A DNA stretch of 64,000 nt from Molanna angustata (taxonomy: Eukaryota > Arthropoda > Insecta > Trichoptera > Molannidae): contig OY754980.1 of the NCBI GenBank assembly GCA_963576475.1, forward strand, positions 1,483,567 through 1,547,566, written 5' to 3'. Shown piece after piece: positions 14,479-26,534 of this stretch. The notes under the pieces are model-generated. The model made no database searches. It was not told the origin of the DNA and saw only the letters and a program-made list of their open reading frames with translations. The first letter of the stretch is position 1. Each line of letters opens with the position of its first letter. Both the position numbers and the translations under genes were made by a program.

Positions 14479-14518
14479 TGTTGTTTTGTATTAATTTCAG
14501 GTTTATTTATATATCGGT
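14479..14518 (+). promoter_or_regulatory. 3' splice site and 5'UTR before the aftiphilin start codon
   Basis: A pyrimidine-rich tract ending TTAATTTCAG at 14491-14500 precedes an 18-base leader and the ATG at 14519. This suggests that the first coding exon is spliced to an upstream non-coding exon. That exon was not located. Confidence 0.5.
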
Positions 14519-17500
14519 ATGTCTGTTCCCCCGCTAGTATGTAGTACACCCCCGCCACCAGACCAGGTTGACGATGAAGAATATAATGATGAATTTGTTT
14601 TCAGCAGCTATGAAGGTAAAGAGCTATATCAAGTATTTACCTTTATCTTTTTTCACCATTTTCTAACTATGAGTTTTGATAGAATTAGGGCTTTGAATTG
14701 GAACATAACCATAATTGCCAAAAAAGTACAATATTTTACCACCAAGGCAAGTCCTATTCCATGGTAACCCATATTGTGGTGATAACCCACATTACAAACA
14801 TATGAAGCAAGAGTATTCTATATAGAAAATTAAAAAAATCTAAATGGAGGGTTTTCATTCTGCTGTTTGACTGGACTTTTTTCAATTTGTAAGACAATGC
14901 ATCACTTAAACATTGTTAGCGACTTTTTTTCGTTCGAGACACAGTTTTTAATTGTGTTTTCAGTCTGGATCTGTGAGATGAATAATATCGTATGTCTCCA
15001 GAATGTGGCAACTTGTTATTGGGTGCGTGTTAAATTAATATTTAACATAGTAGGTACCTGTTAGTTGCCCGAGAAGCAATATTAAATAAATAAATAATAA
15101 ATTGTGAAAGAAAACAATCGTGAGTTTTATATGAAAGAATGAAAAATGCGTTCTATAATATTTTAAACAAAACATTTAACAGAACTAACTTTAACAAAAA
15201 TTACTGAAGAATAATATCCTGGCTCCCTCACCTATTAATCTAAGGCTTAAGACTAAGACAGTAGTATTAAGACAATTAGTTTGTAAGATGTATAGTTATA
15301 GTATGATGCTAGTTATAAGTAGTTATAAGTACCTAGAAATTAAGATTAGTTATAATTAGTAAGATGCATTAGGTAGGCTTCATCCTTGAATGAGGGCATT
15401 AAGAGTCTATAATTTAGCAGGCGGGGTTTGTTGGGGGGAGCCCATCCGGCAAACTCCGAGCCCGCCTGCGTAAAAAGATTTGCAAGTAAGTGCGGGTAAA
15501 GAAGTGCTAACGCGCCTGAGATACCCGGGTAAGCGGTGGGTGACTTTCAGTGTATAGAATATCCTGTTTTTAACGTAATAAAACAACACCAAATTCAATC
15601 ATACCAACATAATCACTCGAAATGCACTCTAGTTTAGTTTTTTTTTGTTCAATTTATCAATTTTTTGTAATAATAATTATTTTTTCTTTTCAATTGTACT
15701 GTAAGTGATTGTTTTATCTTTTATGACTTTTTATTGAATGTGTGTAATATTTTGTTTTTGCTTTCTTATAAATGAGAAATTGTATTTACTAAATAATCTT
15801 CAATTTCAGATGGATCATTCTCACCCACTCATCAATACAATACTACAGAGTACCAATCTTACTCTCCTTCCTTTTCTAACGAGAGAGAAAGTACTATTGC
15901 ATCTACAGTTACACCTGCTACTTCTGTACATTATAATACAGTAAGCACTAAGGATGCCATCGTCAGAGACTCTGATGAAATCATAAACGATGGCTCTCGC
16001 CAAAACACAAAGGCCGACACTAAAACTGATTTGAATCAAAATGAAGATACCAATAGTTTGTCAGAAGAATGCAATGTAGAGGATTTAGATCTCAAACTTG
16101 AATCTATTCAGATAGATTATGACACAGACAGAGTGTCTGTAGAGGAAAGTCTCAACTCCACCTACGATGACTTTGGTACATTCTTAAGCAGCAATGAATT
16201 AGATGGTTCTCGTTTCATATCAAGCCCCTCAGAACCGGATCAAGGTTCCGAATCAGAAAAAGACTCCAAGTCTCACGAAACATACTCCGATGACAGTGTT
16301 TCCCTACAAAATGACGACGCAAGGGATTTTGGCACAGGATGGCTGAGTTCGTATGGAACTGAAACCAAAAATGACAACGCTGATATAGAAGTGAATAGTG
16401 TGACAAACCAAGTACCGCAGAGTGACTCTTTAAACGATTTAGATAAAATAAATACGGAAGATTTTTCAAATTCTCTTCAATCGACTAATTTTGAAGTTGC
16501 ATCTAATGAAGCTGGAGATCCAAAAGAAAAACATTTTGATTCATCTATAACAGACATAAATTTAAACAGTCTCATTTGTAATGAAAATATACATACAAAA
16601 AATGGTGCAGAGGATATTCTTGATGAATTAAAACACAGTGATAAAGATTTTGAAGATACAGATAAAGTGAATGTTGTTTTGGATGTTAGAGAAATATTAA
16701 GTCCTGTTTCGCCTTTAGATGACGATGAATTTGGGGATTTTACTGAAGCCACAAACAATTTTCCAGATACTCTATGTTCTAGATTAGATAGTGAATCGAA
16801 ACCGAGTATTGATGAAGTTACGGGCGCTATCGATGTTTTGGCATCAACAGATAATGATGAATTTGATGACTTTGCCACATTTCAACATGCAAATTCTGAC
16901 AAAGTTACCAGACTAGTGATAGAAAAAGAGTCACAAGACTTTCAGTGTGAAGAGGATGTTAAGTTTGAAGCTTTTGCTGAAGGTGAAATTTCGGATCAGC
17001 TCGGCAATGTCGATAGTTTTGTCAAAGACAATGCAGGCAATGTAAGTTTGACCACAGAAGAAGATGACTTTGGGGATTTTGACACATATAACCCCGTGTG
17101 TGAAGAAAGTGAAACAAACATTACTGTTTCAAATGTTTCTTCGTCAAAACCTGCTGACTCTTATAAGGTCGATGATTTAGTCGACTCTGATGACAGTGAA
17201 CTGATAGAAATACTCCGAAAAGCTGTCAATTTGATTTATTTGGAAGAAAACCTGACGAGCAATGAAGATTTAGAATCTAATCACAGTGAATTGATGGTCG
17301 TGTTAGGAGAATGTTGGAAACATCTTAAGGATTATGAATTGGAACAGTCTTACTTATTCACTTGGAATAATTCAACCAGTCATAAATCATTACTGAAGTC
17401 TTTAGGAATTGATTCCAGAAATATTGTAAGTCAAATAACTATCATTAATAATTAAAAATAAAACAAATAGATTTATATTTACTAAGTACTCTTCTTTGAA

Positions 17501-20500
17501 TGAAACATGTTTGAAAAACTAGTTGAGGCAAGTTATGATTACTTAAATAATATTTTACATTTTGTATTGTTTCCTAATAATCCTCACATTACACTTCTTA
17601 AAAATGCAATACACAAACATAAACTCTAAGCCTGAAGATATATAAATGGTTCACTTGTTAACTATACCCTCTTATCGATATTGACTGCATAAATAATGAC
17701 AATTATATCTTTTCACTAAAAACTAGCCAAAATATAGGGTTTTTTAGGTTTAATTTTTTTTAAACTAACAAAAACATAGGCCCAAATTATAGAATAATTC
17801 TCAAGACCGTTCTCCAAATGTGTCATCTCAAGACCATCTTGAGATCATGCTCTAAAATCCGTATTAAAAGTAAAATACGTACGCCGTCTCATTCGAGAAA
17901 GCGTACTCGAAAAAAATGTGCATGTAGCTCCATAAATAAGTACTGTTTCTCGTGAATGGCAATAATTTCAGTGTTGTTATGTTGGTAGCAATGAGTTGGA
18001 ATATCTATTTATAGATATTTTGACAATTCGTTGTCTTGGTAATCTTCGAAAGTGTAGAGAAATTTATGCATCATAATATACGTGATTGAATAGTAAAAAT
18101 ATCGACCATTTTATTCGAAAGAGGAAATGATATAGGTACTTCTTCGTTTATCTATCATATAGCATATTATGGGAATATGTGTACCTACAGTTAATAGATC
18201 CAGGAAAGGCAGCCATTTCAAAATATGATACAACATGCATAGAATAACAACATATTTCCTGGATGTAACGGAAATTTTATGAAATCTTACAAAATTTAAT
18301 TCACATGATTAGTTTATGAATGATTGTACGTTAATTACTCCCAGAAGGTTCTAAATAAGATTCTTGATCCATTTTGATCCATTTTAGTACCGCTAACAAT
18401 GTAAACCGCAAAATAGTAATAATGCGAAATTGGTCCGTGTATATATGCGTCTCTTTTTCGTGTAAAGCGCTGTCTCCTTTTCTCTCGTTGAGACCGTTCT
18501 CAAGACAGCGGGATAGCTGTCTCAAAGCAATTTCTACTCTTATATACATTTGGAGACCGGTCTTGAGATCAAGCTCAGTGACTTTTGTTTCTTTAATACC
18601 ATTTTGGTTGAGAACGTGTTCTCAAGACCAGTCTCAAGCTGGAGAACGAATCTATAATTCGGGCCATAGGGTTTTATCTGAAAATATTGGATTAATTCTG
18701 ACTAAAATCTGATGAACAAGTCAAATGTCTTACCATTGTGCTACAGCTATTGATAGATTCTATTTTATTTCAATCTTTTTTCATTTGTATAAAAGCATTA
18801 GGGAACTTTACTGGTTTTGTATATATATTGTTTTTTTTTTGTTTTCCCACAAGTTGTATATAACTGTCTGTTCCCAGAATTAAATAAAATAAAATAAATT
18901 GAAATCAGCGAGGAATATAAACATTTATTTTTGTTTTGTAGCTCTTTGGACCAAAATGGAATAGCAATATGCCACGATTTGCTGCCAATCTCGGTGCCAG
19001 TCCCCTTCAGCCAATTAAACAAACATTGATGCCAACTTCCTCCGCAGACCTCCGCCACGATGACAAATCAGACATATCGCCTAACTCCTCACAGCCAAGT
19101 GCCAGTGATTGGCAAGGAATAGACAACTACTCTATGGTTGATAATCAAGCTTGTAAGTACCAGTATTTATATCATAACTTCACCATTTCATATGTATTGA
19201 TAATCTGTTTTCTCTTTCGTATAAACTGTCATTTTCAAATCGCCATTCATAATTTCAATCACAGTGTTAACGTATGCAAGTGAAATAGTATGGGTGTGGT
19301 AGAAAATGCACAAAACTAGAATCAATGCTGTAGAAATGACCTCACCAATATATGATAAATTAAGGACTATGAACATAACAAAGGAACGTAAAATAAAGAG
19401 GATTGCTTTCAAAATGAAGATAAATACCTTTTACTGGTTTGAGCATGTTGAAAGACGAATAATTAAGAGAAGTATGTATGGGTGTAAAGACAAGGTTCAT
19501 CCAAGTGTAGACTGGCATAACATTGTGAAATATAAATTGGTAAAAAATTGTTTTTCGTTGACGGGCTATTTCACCACCTCTGAATAGAATGCTTGATAGC
19601 TGATCCAACACAAATTCGACAGATAAAATATTAAATTATCATTAGTTTGTTTTAATTTACATACATTAAAAACAAACTAACATACCTAATACCTTTCAAA
19701 TGGCAAAAAGACAGAAATCCAAAAGCTACAATGAAAGCAAAACAGAATAATAAAAATGACTTATGATCTAAACACATATACACCATCGAAATACCTATAC
19801 ACAAAAGAAACTAAAAATATCAAAGATGGCAACATATGAGACATTAAAACTAAATAAAAATAGAAAATATAGAAGACCTTGAACTAAGCCTTAAGCAGAG
19901 AATACAAATACACAACTACAACACACATACAAATTTATGGACAAAAAATCTTGACATGAAAGAATAATGTGACTTTGGACTCTGTGACTACAATAATTTG
20001 ACAGAACAACTAAAAACTATGAACCAAAAAGCATTCCAACGGGAATTGAAAACGAGACTTAGAATCAAGAACTGAAGTATTGTCTTGCCTTGCTGTATAT
20101 GAACGATTATTATATAACAATTAGAACTGAAGTATTGTCTTGCCTTGCTGTATATGAACGATTATTATATAACAATTACAATATTAAGGGGGCATATAAA
20201 CCTGAACACCCCAATTTCAAATCAAATTCCACAAATATGTTAAACAGTGTGTTTCTATAGAAAATACCATACATAAGTGTTTTCAAAATTTCTCTAGTGA
20301 ATGTTCGTTACACAATTTCAAAATTGTCTTAATTCCCTTAAATAATATCCTTTTTTACAGCATTTTTTTTAAATTACTCCATAACTACGTGTCGTAGAGA
20401 AATAATTATTTTATGTGCTTAAAGAGTGCATAAAATCAAAGTGAATGACCGATAAAGTTTTTTCATTTCAAGGTTTGTTCTTAAAATGCATAAATTCAAC

Positions 20501-23500
20501 AAATTTTGGGTTTCCCATAGTTTAAATCACATATAAAACTTTTTTAATGTACCCGGTAGTTACCCTTACTAACACTTCATAGTGCATTCATCATCATCAT
20601 CATTGGCGCTACAGCCCACTGTGAGCACTCCTGCACTCTCCAGTTTGCAACGCCAATCCTCTTTAGATCCTCCTATATGCATTAGGCGGTTTTAACATAT
20701 CATGTTTTCAATCAATAGATTTCGCGTTATATGTCCTCTTAACTAAAAATAAATTATTGTAGTGGAACTTGAAATTGGTCATCCAGTGATTGATTCTAGT
20801 TTGTGTCAATAAATTATTGTAGTGGAACTTGAAATTGGTCATCCAGTGATTGATTCTAGTTTGTGTCAATAAATTATTGTAGTGGAACTTGAAATCAATT
20901 GTTCGATTTGACAAAAAAAAACAATTTTACCAATTTGCTATAGAGTTACGTTAATAATTGTCCATAAAGAACATGTGGAAGAAGAAGAAGAAGATTGAAA
21001 TAAAAAATATTCCAATCTTAATACCAGGCTAAAAGTGGCAAGATAAATACATATCGTGTCATGGTTTTCTTGACTTGTTTATTTTTATCATTATTAATTT
21101 CTGCATCGATATTGAAAATATTTTTATTTTAAGAAGAAAATAATTATAAAAATCTATGATGTGAGTGAGATGAGAATGTTTGCAAATTGTGTGGCACCTA
21201 TTTCTCTCAGTCTGCACCATAAAAGACGTTGCATGTTTGTAATATGGAGGAGTCATTTGAGGTATTATATTTTTGTTTATTTTTCACACTAACATCATTT
21301 TACCACATTACTAACAAACATTTATTTTTTAAAGATTTATCTATTATGAAATAATAGTTGGTACATAAAACAATATTATCTTTAAATTTCCAACGTTCAA
21401 TTGAGCAAACGCCTAAAAATATTTTGTCTTTTCAAAAAATTATTTTATAATAATAGAAGTTAATTAATTTTATGGTAATTGTGAATTAATACGTGAAGAT
21501 TATTTTTAGTTCATTAATATTGAGGGATTCAATAATTATAAATATTTAATGTTTTGTTTTTACATATATTATCTATCTATATGCAATTTCATGAAATACA
21601 AATGAGGGACAAATAATGTTGTTGGATAAAATCGTATTGGATCAATAAAATGAAAAACTTAAGCTTTTCAGGCTTAATACGTCATATTAAGCTATGTAGG
21701 AAACTTAATGTCAATTATCTCACAAAATGTTCTTGAGATCAATTTGGAAATCTCGAAACAGAAGAATTAATTGAATAGAAAGTAAGTTAAAGCCCTTGTA
21801 TACCCTGGGTATACGGATTTACACAAAAATGCGCACTAAATTACCTTCTTATATATGAAACACAAAAAAATATTGTATATTATTTTTTTTATTTACCTGT
21901 GCCACAAAGTTATAGCAACGTATGAAGAAATTATATGCAATTATGGACCAGGTGATTGTTCCTGTTCCACACTAAATAGGTACACAATCTCAACTTTCTG
22001 CACTCACAATCATTACCTCAACAAACATATGGGCTCACACAAAATAGATTAACCAGGTTCTAATGTCTGCCATAATATCTGTCATAAATCCAATCTCTGA
22101 CGCGATTTTTATTTCAGAACCATAGAAAGAGACTAGTTAACTATATTGGTGTAGTAAATATGAATCACATGCTTAATAGTTAATATGAATAACCTAATTT
22201 GTGATATACAATATTTTTTGTGAAATAAAGGTAAAATTTAGAGATTTTTTTTAAATAGCAAGAATAGTAATTAAAATATTATAATGATAATAAACTCAGC
22301 TAGTAGATTTTCATATTATCTTTCGATTGAAGTAAATATCTACTTTATTTGTGGTTTTTTTAGTTACTTACAATAAAAAATTAAAAAAGGGTTTTACTAA
22401 AACTAATTACAAGAAAATTATTAAACAAATTCAAATTTCAAAAAACTCATGCAATAGAATGAAGTTGCAAATACAAACTGTTCTTTATTTCAAAAACATA
22501 TCTTTTGAGGGTACTGTGGAAAAGATTTTTACTGTTTATAGCCTCTTAATGAATAATCATAAAAACGCTAATATTTATTTTGATCATGATCCTGGGTTGT
22601 GGTTATTATTATTGGATTACATATAATATTTGAATTATTTCTAAATATAAATTTTTGAATGCAATTTTTTTTTTATTTCATTGTTAACACTAAAACAATC
22701 TCGTCACAATTTTACCCGAAAAAAAGCAAATATGAACAGATTGAACAGTTAAATGTATAAACCATTTAAAACAAATGATAAACCAAAAGTATAGTGGTAG
22801 ATATGCTTATCAGTTAAAAACATTTATTAATGTAAAGAAATAAGTGAGGCAAGGAATGGATATTGTTATAGAATTGTGTCACTCATTTCTCATTTGTCGA
22901 TATTATAATATTAATTATGTTGTTATAATAATATGGTTGTTTTTTCATGTCTTGCTTGCAAAATGGTGGATTTCATCAATGCATCCTGTTAAACTTAACA
23001 TTCCTTTCTTGGTTATGGTTGGTTTTGTATTATATTTTTGTTTTCCACTAATCATTCATTTTGCATTTTATTTTGCTTTCCCCACTTAACAATTATCCTT
23101 TGACAACTGTAGCCTCCTACGCTGAATCCCTTTTATTAGACCTTGAACATTTAATGGCGACACTGGACCAAATGACTTCCGGCCAATCGGCGCATTTTAA
23201 AATAAGCGATCTATTTACCAACGGTGAGTATTCTATATAGTACCACATTTTTAAAATAAACCAATTTATTATTTACTCGTAAACCACATTTCAGTCGTAA
23301 TTAATGTCTGTTTAATTAATTAATGATTGAAGGAATAAAGTAAAAAAAAAACGTCTCGTATAAGAATGATTTCAAAATTGAAGAAAAAAGGTATACCTAC
23401 TCTTTTGTAATGTTTTTCATTTCTCTTCATCTAAGGCTGGAAGGTATTATCAAGTTAATGAATACTATATCTTTTTTCCTAATTTCAAGGTGAGAGTATT

Positions 23501-26500
23501 GAATCTAATATGGTTATAATAACATCTTAACGGAAGGTCAAATTACCATTCATAATGTGACTACTGTACAAACTTGTTTATGCAAATTGGATTTGGCAGA
23601 AAACACATAAAACATGACAGTGTATTTATTTTATCTGTGTAAAAAGCTTGTTATTTATCATATAATTAAATGAAATACTTGGAAATGACTGAAGATAGCA
23701 CAATATAAAAAAAATTGATATGGTTTAAACTGACAGCAGTTATTGAACAAAGTAATAATAATGTTACTAGAATTTTTTATAGATTAATTAAACTATTTTT
23801 TTATTTTTTATGATAATTCCTTTATATATTTGTAAAAATTGCATCTTTTTCGCTAGTTTTGTGAATTATAAATTTTTACTAATGCTAGTTTGCTATCCCT
23901 TAGTTGACTAATGCTTATAAAGACTAAAATGCTACTTTTTTGTTTTTGGATTTATACACTAATTCGATTTTTACAAATCCAAGTTTATATGTATACATGG
24001 TGTAACAGGGAGGTGGATCATCCAAAGCAGGGCAGTAGGAGACCTCAATATCTATCAATTTAATCCCCATGAACAATATTCAGTGGTTCAAAAGTTATTT
24101 GGACTTTTTGAAATTTTAATAAAAATGGATTTCAGACTATATTTCATAACTGTAACTAAACTATCAGGTCTACGATCATGATTTTTTTTTCACAGAATAG
24201 TTTAATAGTGATCAACACAATACCACTATGAGTTGGCATCCAATAACTATAAAAAAAATCTTAATAAAACTTTTTGCATTCTTCTATTTTCCACTTACTT
24301 TCAAGGAAAAATAATTTCACATAAGTTTTTTTCCACAAGTTATATTAAAAACAACTACCATTCATAGAGTGCTAACTGGTGCTAACCCTGCAAATTTAGT
24401 TTTTACATTACATTCGTCTACTTATTAATTTCACAAAAGTCCACATAAATTTTTAACCACTGAATATCTCTGAACATATATGGAGTTGAATCGATAGGTA
24501 TTGATGTACCCTACTGCCCTGCTTCAGATAATCGACCCCCCCTATTACACCATGTATAAAAATTATGTCAGAAATTAAAATAACACCTTAAAAATATACA
24601 ATCCATCATTTTAAATAATAAATACAAATGTATTTATGAAGTTTAGAAACAAAAGTTTTTATAAGATTTAAAAATTAAACACGAGTTCTTTTATAAATAA
24701 TATTCTGCCTTAAAATATTTATTTTATGATTTTTCAAATCGTATTATTTTTGTTTTCAGCTTGTAGTGAAAGAGGAGAAGAACACAATTTAAAAACTCTT
24801 CCAAGTGCCAATGAATTTGGGAACAAACCAGATGTGATCCACCCACCTAGTATATTGAATATTGGTAGAAAAATCAATTTACCAGATACCCACATATTTA
24901 CACCGACTGATTCCAAAACCCCGTGGTCTCAGACAATTCATTACGATGACACGGGAACTAATTTATCGACAAACATAAAGAGCAGCGCTTTTGAACAAGT
25001 ATTTCCGATAGAATCTTCAAAAGTAGAAAATAAACCAAATACGATCGCTAATGAATGCGATGATTTTGATGATTTCAAGAGTCATGAAAACTTTGAATTC
25101 TCTCAGCCAAAACAAGAAAGTATCATTAAGTCTGCCGATGAATTTGAAACTTTTGAAAAAGACTGCAGTATCGAAACACAACACGAGAACTTAACTGACC
25201 CTCAGGACTCTGTGACTCCACCTTTCCCTGTGATGCTAAACTCTCCTGAATTTGATGATTTTGGAGATTTTCATTCTGCTGCCGCTTTAGAATCGATAGT
25301 GTCACAAACCACAGAGATCACAAAACCTACGAAAGTGCTTCAGCCTGTGAGGTTGTCTCCTTCAGTTCCTGTGTTAAATTGGCCCGCACCTGGAGATGTA
25401 AACTCTGCATTGTTTGATGAATTTTCAAGTATTCCCAACTTGCAAAATATCCAATATTCTTGGAACAAAGAACCAGAGAATGTGAACATACCCCAGCCAC
25501 AACAGTATCCTCGTGTTTTTTCTCCAACTTCAGCTTGTTTCATTTTGAAAGAGACCAAAATAGATTCAGTCAGCTGCGATACAACAAACGCTGATAAAGA
25601 TTTTGATGAATTTACAGATTTTCAATCAGTATCCAATGTTCCGCAAGAAATTAACACAAATTCTTCAATCAACACTCATAAGGCTTCGAATGAAATGACC
25701 GAAAGTGTGTTCTCTAATAAAGTACCTTTTAATGATGATTTTGATGATTTTCAAAGTGTAGAATTCAATCCAGTTTTAAATAACAGCCTACAAATGAAAT
25801 TATCCATTGAAAAGTTTTCAACATCAAAGATGCCAATTATGAATCAACAGAATCAATATAAAATGGAAAATATTTCATCTACAAACAATTATTACTTTTC
25901 AAACAGCTCCAAACCCACAACAGAAAATCAGACGATCGAAGCGACAGGTCAACACAAAAATGTTTCCCAACAAATATTACAACCGCTATCATTAGAGAAC
26001 TATTCCCAGATAATGTGGCCAGAACCGGGTGGTAATTTACAAGACTTTTCGAGGTTCAATCCCGTCAACATGATACCTTCGTATGGTGAAACCAAAGATC
26101 CCCCTAAAAGTGTTAACCATCATTCCAACGACGACGAAGGCTGGTCAGATTTTGTATCGATCAAACCGAACACACAAACGGGGAGTAACTACTTCACGTC
26201 TCAAGCCAGTAATTACATCCCAGCTTCCGCTGGCTTTGTGCCGGATCAACCCAACGACGAAAACGACGATTGGTCCGATTTCGTGAGCGGTACAGTTTTA
26301 CCTTCTCGGTGTCCGAACGAAGTTAAAACGATCAGTCAAAACATTCACTCGCAGTCGGGGGGTAATACGTCTGCACCGTATTACAATTCGAACCAGACCA
26401 ACGCCAATTCTGCCTACAAAATCTCTCAACCGTCAAATATATCTTCAAACATCAGTATTATACCTTCTCTGAGTTATGTATCACCCAGAGTCAATGTGAA

Positions 26501-26534
26501 AAACACAAGTAATAACCATTTCCAAAATTTATAG
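14519..26534 (+). CDS. Aftph: Aftiphilin homologue, five coding exons
   Basis: Exons are 14519-14615, 15810-17425, 18942-19152, 23113-23223 and 24760-26534. All introns are GT-AG and phases agree, giving 1,269 residues. Aftiphilin is a clathrin accessory protein that works with AP-1 and GGA adaptors in trans-Golgi/endosome traffic. The family signature is SLGIDSRNI joined across the exon 2/3 junction to LFGPKWNSNMPRFAANLG (about 563-590), matching the conserved clathrin-binding-box region. Acidic-phenylalanine motifs bind adaptor ear domains: DDFGTF (~152), EFGDF (~339), EFDDFATF (~383), DDFGDF (~451), DDFDDF (~779), EFDDFGDF (~842), DFDEFTDF (~959) and DDFDDF (~1004). WSDF occurs at ~1140 and ~1183. 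No globular enzyme domain or membrane segment is visible, so the chain is mostly disordered. It is longer than I recall for vertebrate aftiphilin (~930). The introns hold a SINE, MITEs and RTE debris. A 5' non-coding exon is likely. Confidence 0.92.
14930..15101 (+). mobile_element. SINE family II body, head missing
   Basis: The text GAGACACAGTTTTTAATTGT, CAGTCTGGATCTGTGAGA, AATGTGGCAACTTGTTATTG and TAGTTGCCCGAGAAGCAATA matches the body and tail of the tRNA-headed SINEs at 41862 and 60049. The tRNA-like head is absent. It sits in aftiphilin intron 1. Confidence 0.8.
15230..15560. repeat. GC-rich dispersed-repeat-like block in aftiphilin intron 1
   Basis: About 15407-15545 is sharply richer in G+C than the AT-rich intron, with GCGGGGTTTGTTGGGGGGAG, CCCGCCTGCGTAAAAAG and GCGGGTAAAGAAGTGC. 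The lead-in at 15290-15350 has imperfect repeats of TAGTTATAAG. The minus strand has a 63-codon frame, but it ends inside AT-rich flank and has no domain. I think it is an unclassified repeat. Confidence 0.4.
17779..18665. mobile_element. GGGCC-ended inverted-repeat element (Harbinger-like) in intron 2
   Basis: The left end is GGCCCAAATTATAGAATAAT and the right end, reversed, is GGCCCGAATTATAGATTCG. Both continue into CTCAAGACCGTTCTC-type subterminal repeats. ATA flanks both sides (17776-17778 and 18666-18668). GGGCC-type termini with 3-bp duplications recall PIF/Harbinger-type non-autonomous elements, though the usual target is TWA. No transposase is encoded. It lies inside aftiphilin intron 2. 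Confidence 0.65.
19300..19600 (+). mobile_element. Decayed RTE-type fragment in aftiphilin intron 3
   Basis: The plus frame contains KTRINAVEM and, further on, FYWFEHVERRIIKRSMYG. These resemble the RINAVEMxxLR and RWFGHVERM motifs of RTE polyprotein tails, with an unrelated or decayed stretch between. It is strongly diverged and non-functional. Confidence 0.45.
20068..20177. repeat. Two tandem 55-bp units
   Basis: A unit beginning AGAACTGAAGTATTGTCTTG and ending ATATAACAATTA is repeated exactly twice with a 55-base period. It lies in aftiphilin intron 3. Confidence 0.9.
20585..20690 (-). mobile_element. RTE 3' terminus scrap with (ATG)n tail
   Basis: CATCATCATCATCATTGGCG, then CTACAGCCCACTGTGAGC and CAACGCCAATCCTC, is the reversed terminus of an RTE element (compare the end of the copy at 9309-9525). 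Only about 100 bases remain. Confidence 0.6.
20746..20895. repeat. 60-bp tandem repeat, about 2.5 copies
   Basis: The unit with AATTATTGTAGTGGAACTTG and CATCCAGTGATTGATTCTAG repeats with an exact 60-base period; two full copies are identical and a third is partial. It lies in aftiphilin intron 3. Confidence 0.95.
20950..23090. other. Aftiphilin intron 3, remainder: no gene seen
   Basis: AT-rich intron sequence. The open frames at 21855, 22351 and 22844 are short, K/I/N- or hydrophobic-rich by composition, and lack domains, so I do not call them genes. Confidence 0.5.
23993..24556. mobile_element. Inverted-repeat element with ATACATGGTGTAA ends, intron 4
   Basis: The left end ATACATGGTGTAACAGGGAG is mirrored by the right end, which reads on the other strand ATACATGGTGTAATAGGGGG. 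Pairing continues through GCAGGGCAGTAG and the CAATATCTATC region for roughly 100 bases. TA flanks each end, as expected for Tc1/mariner-type insertions. The ~560-bp interior has no transposase frame, so this is a non-autonomous element inside aftiphilin intron 4. Confidence 0.7.

Noticed and set aside
16215..16878. Minus-strand frames within aftiphilin exon 2
   Set aside because: They are shadows of the coding exon on the opposite strand.
22844..23089. Hydrophobic 81-codon frame resembling a membrane protein
   Set aside because: It lies in aftiphilin intron 3 just before an exon acceptor; its hydrophobicity reflects T-rich intron sequence and it has no conserved motif.
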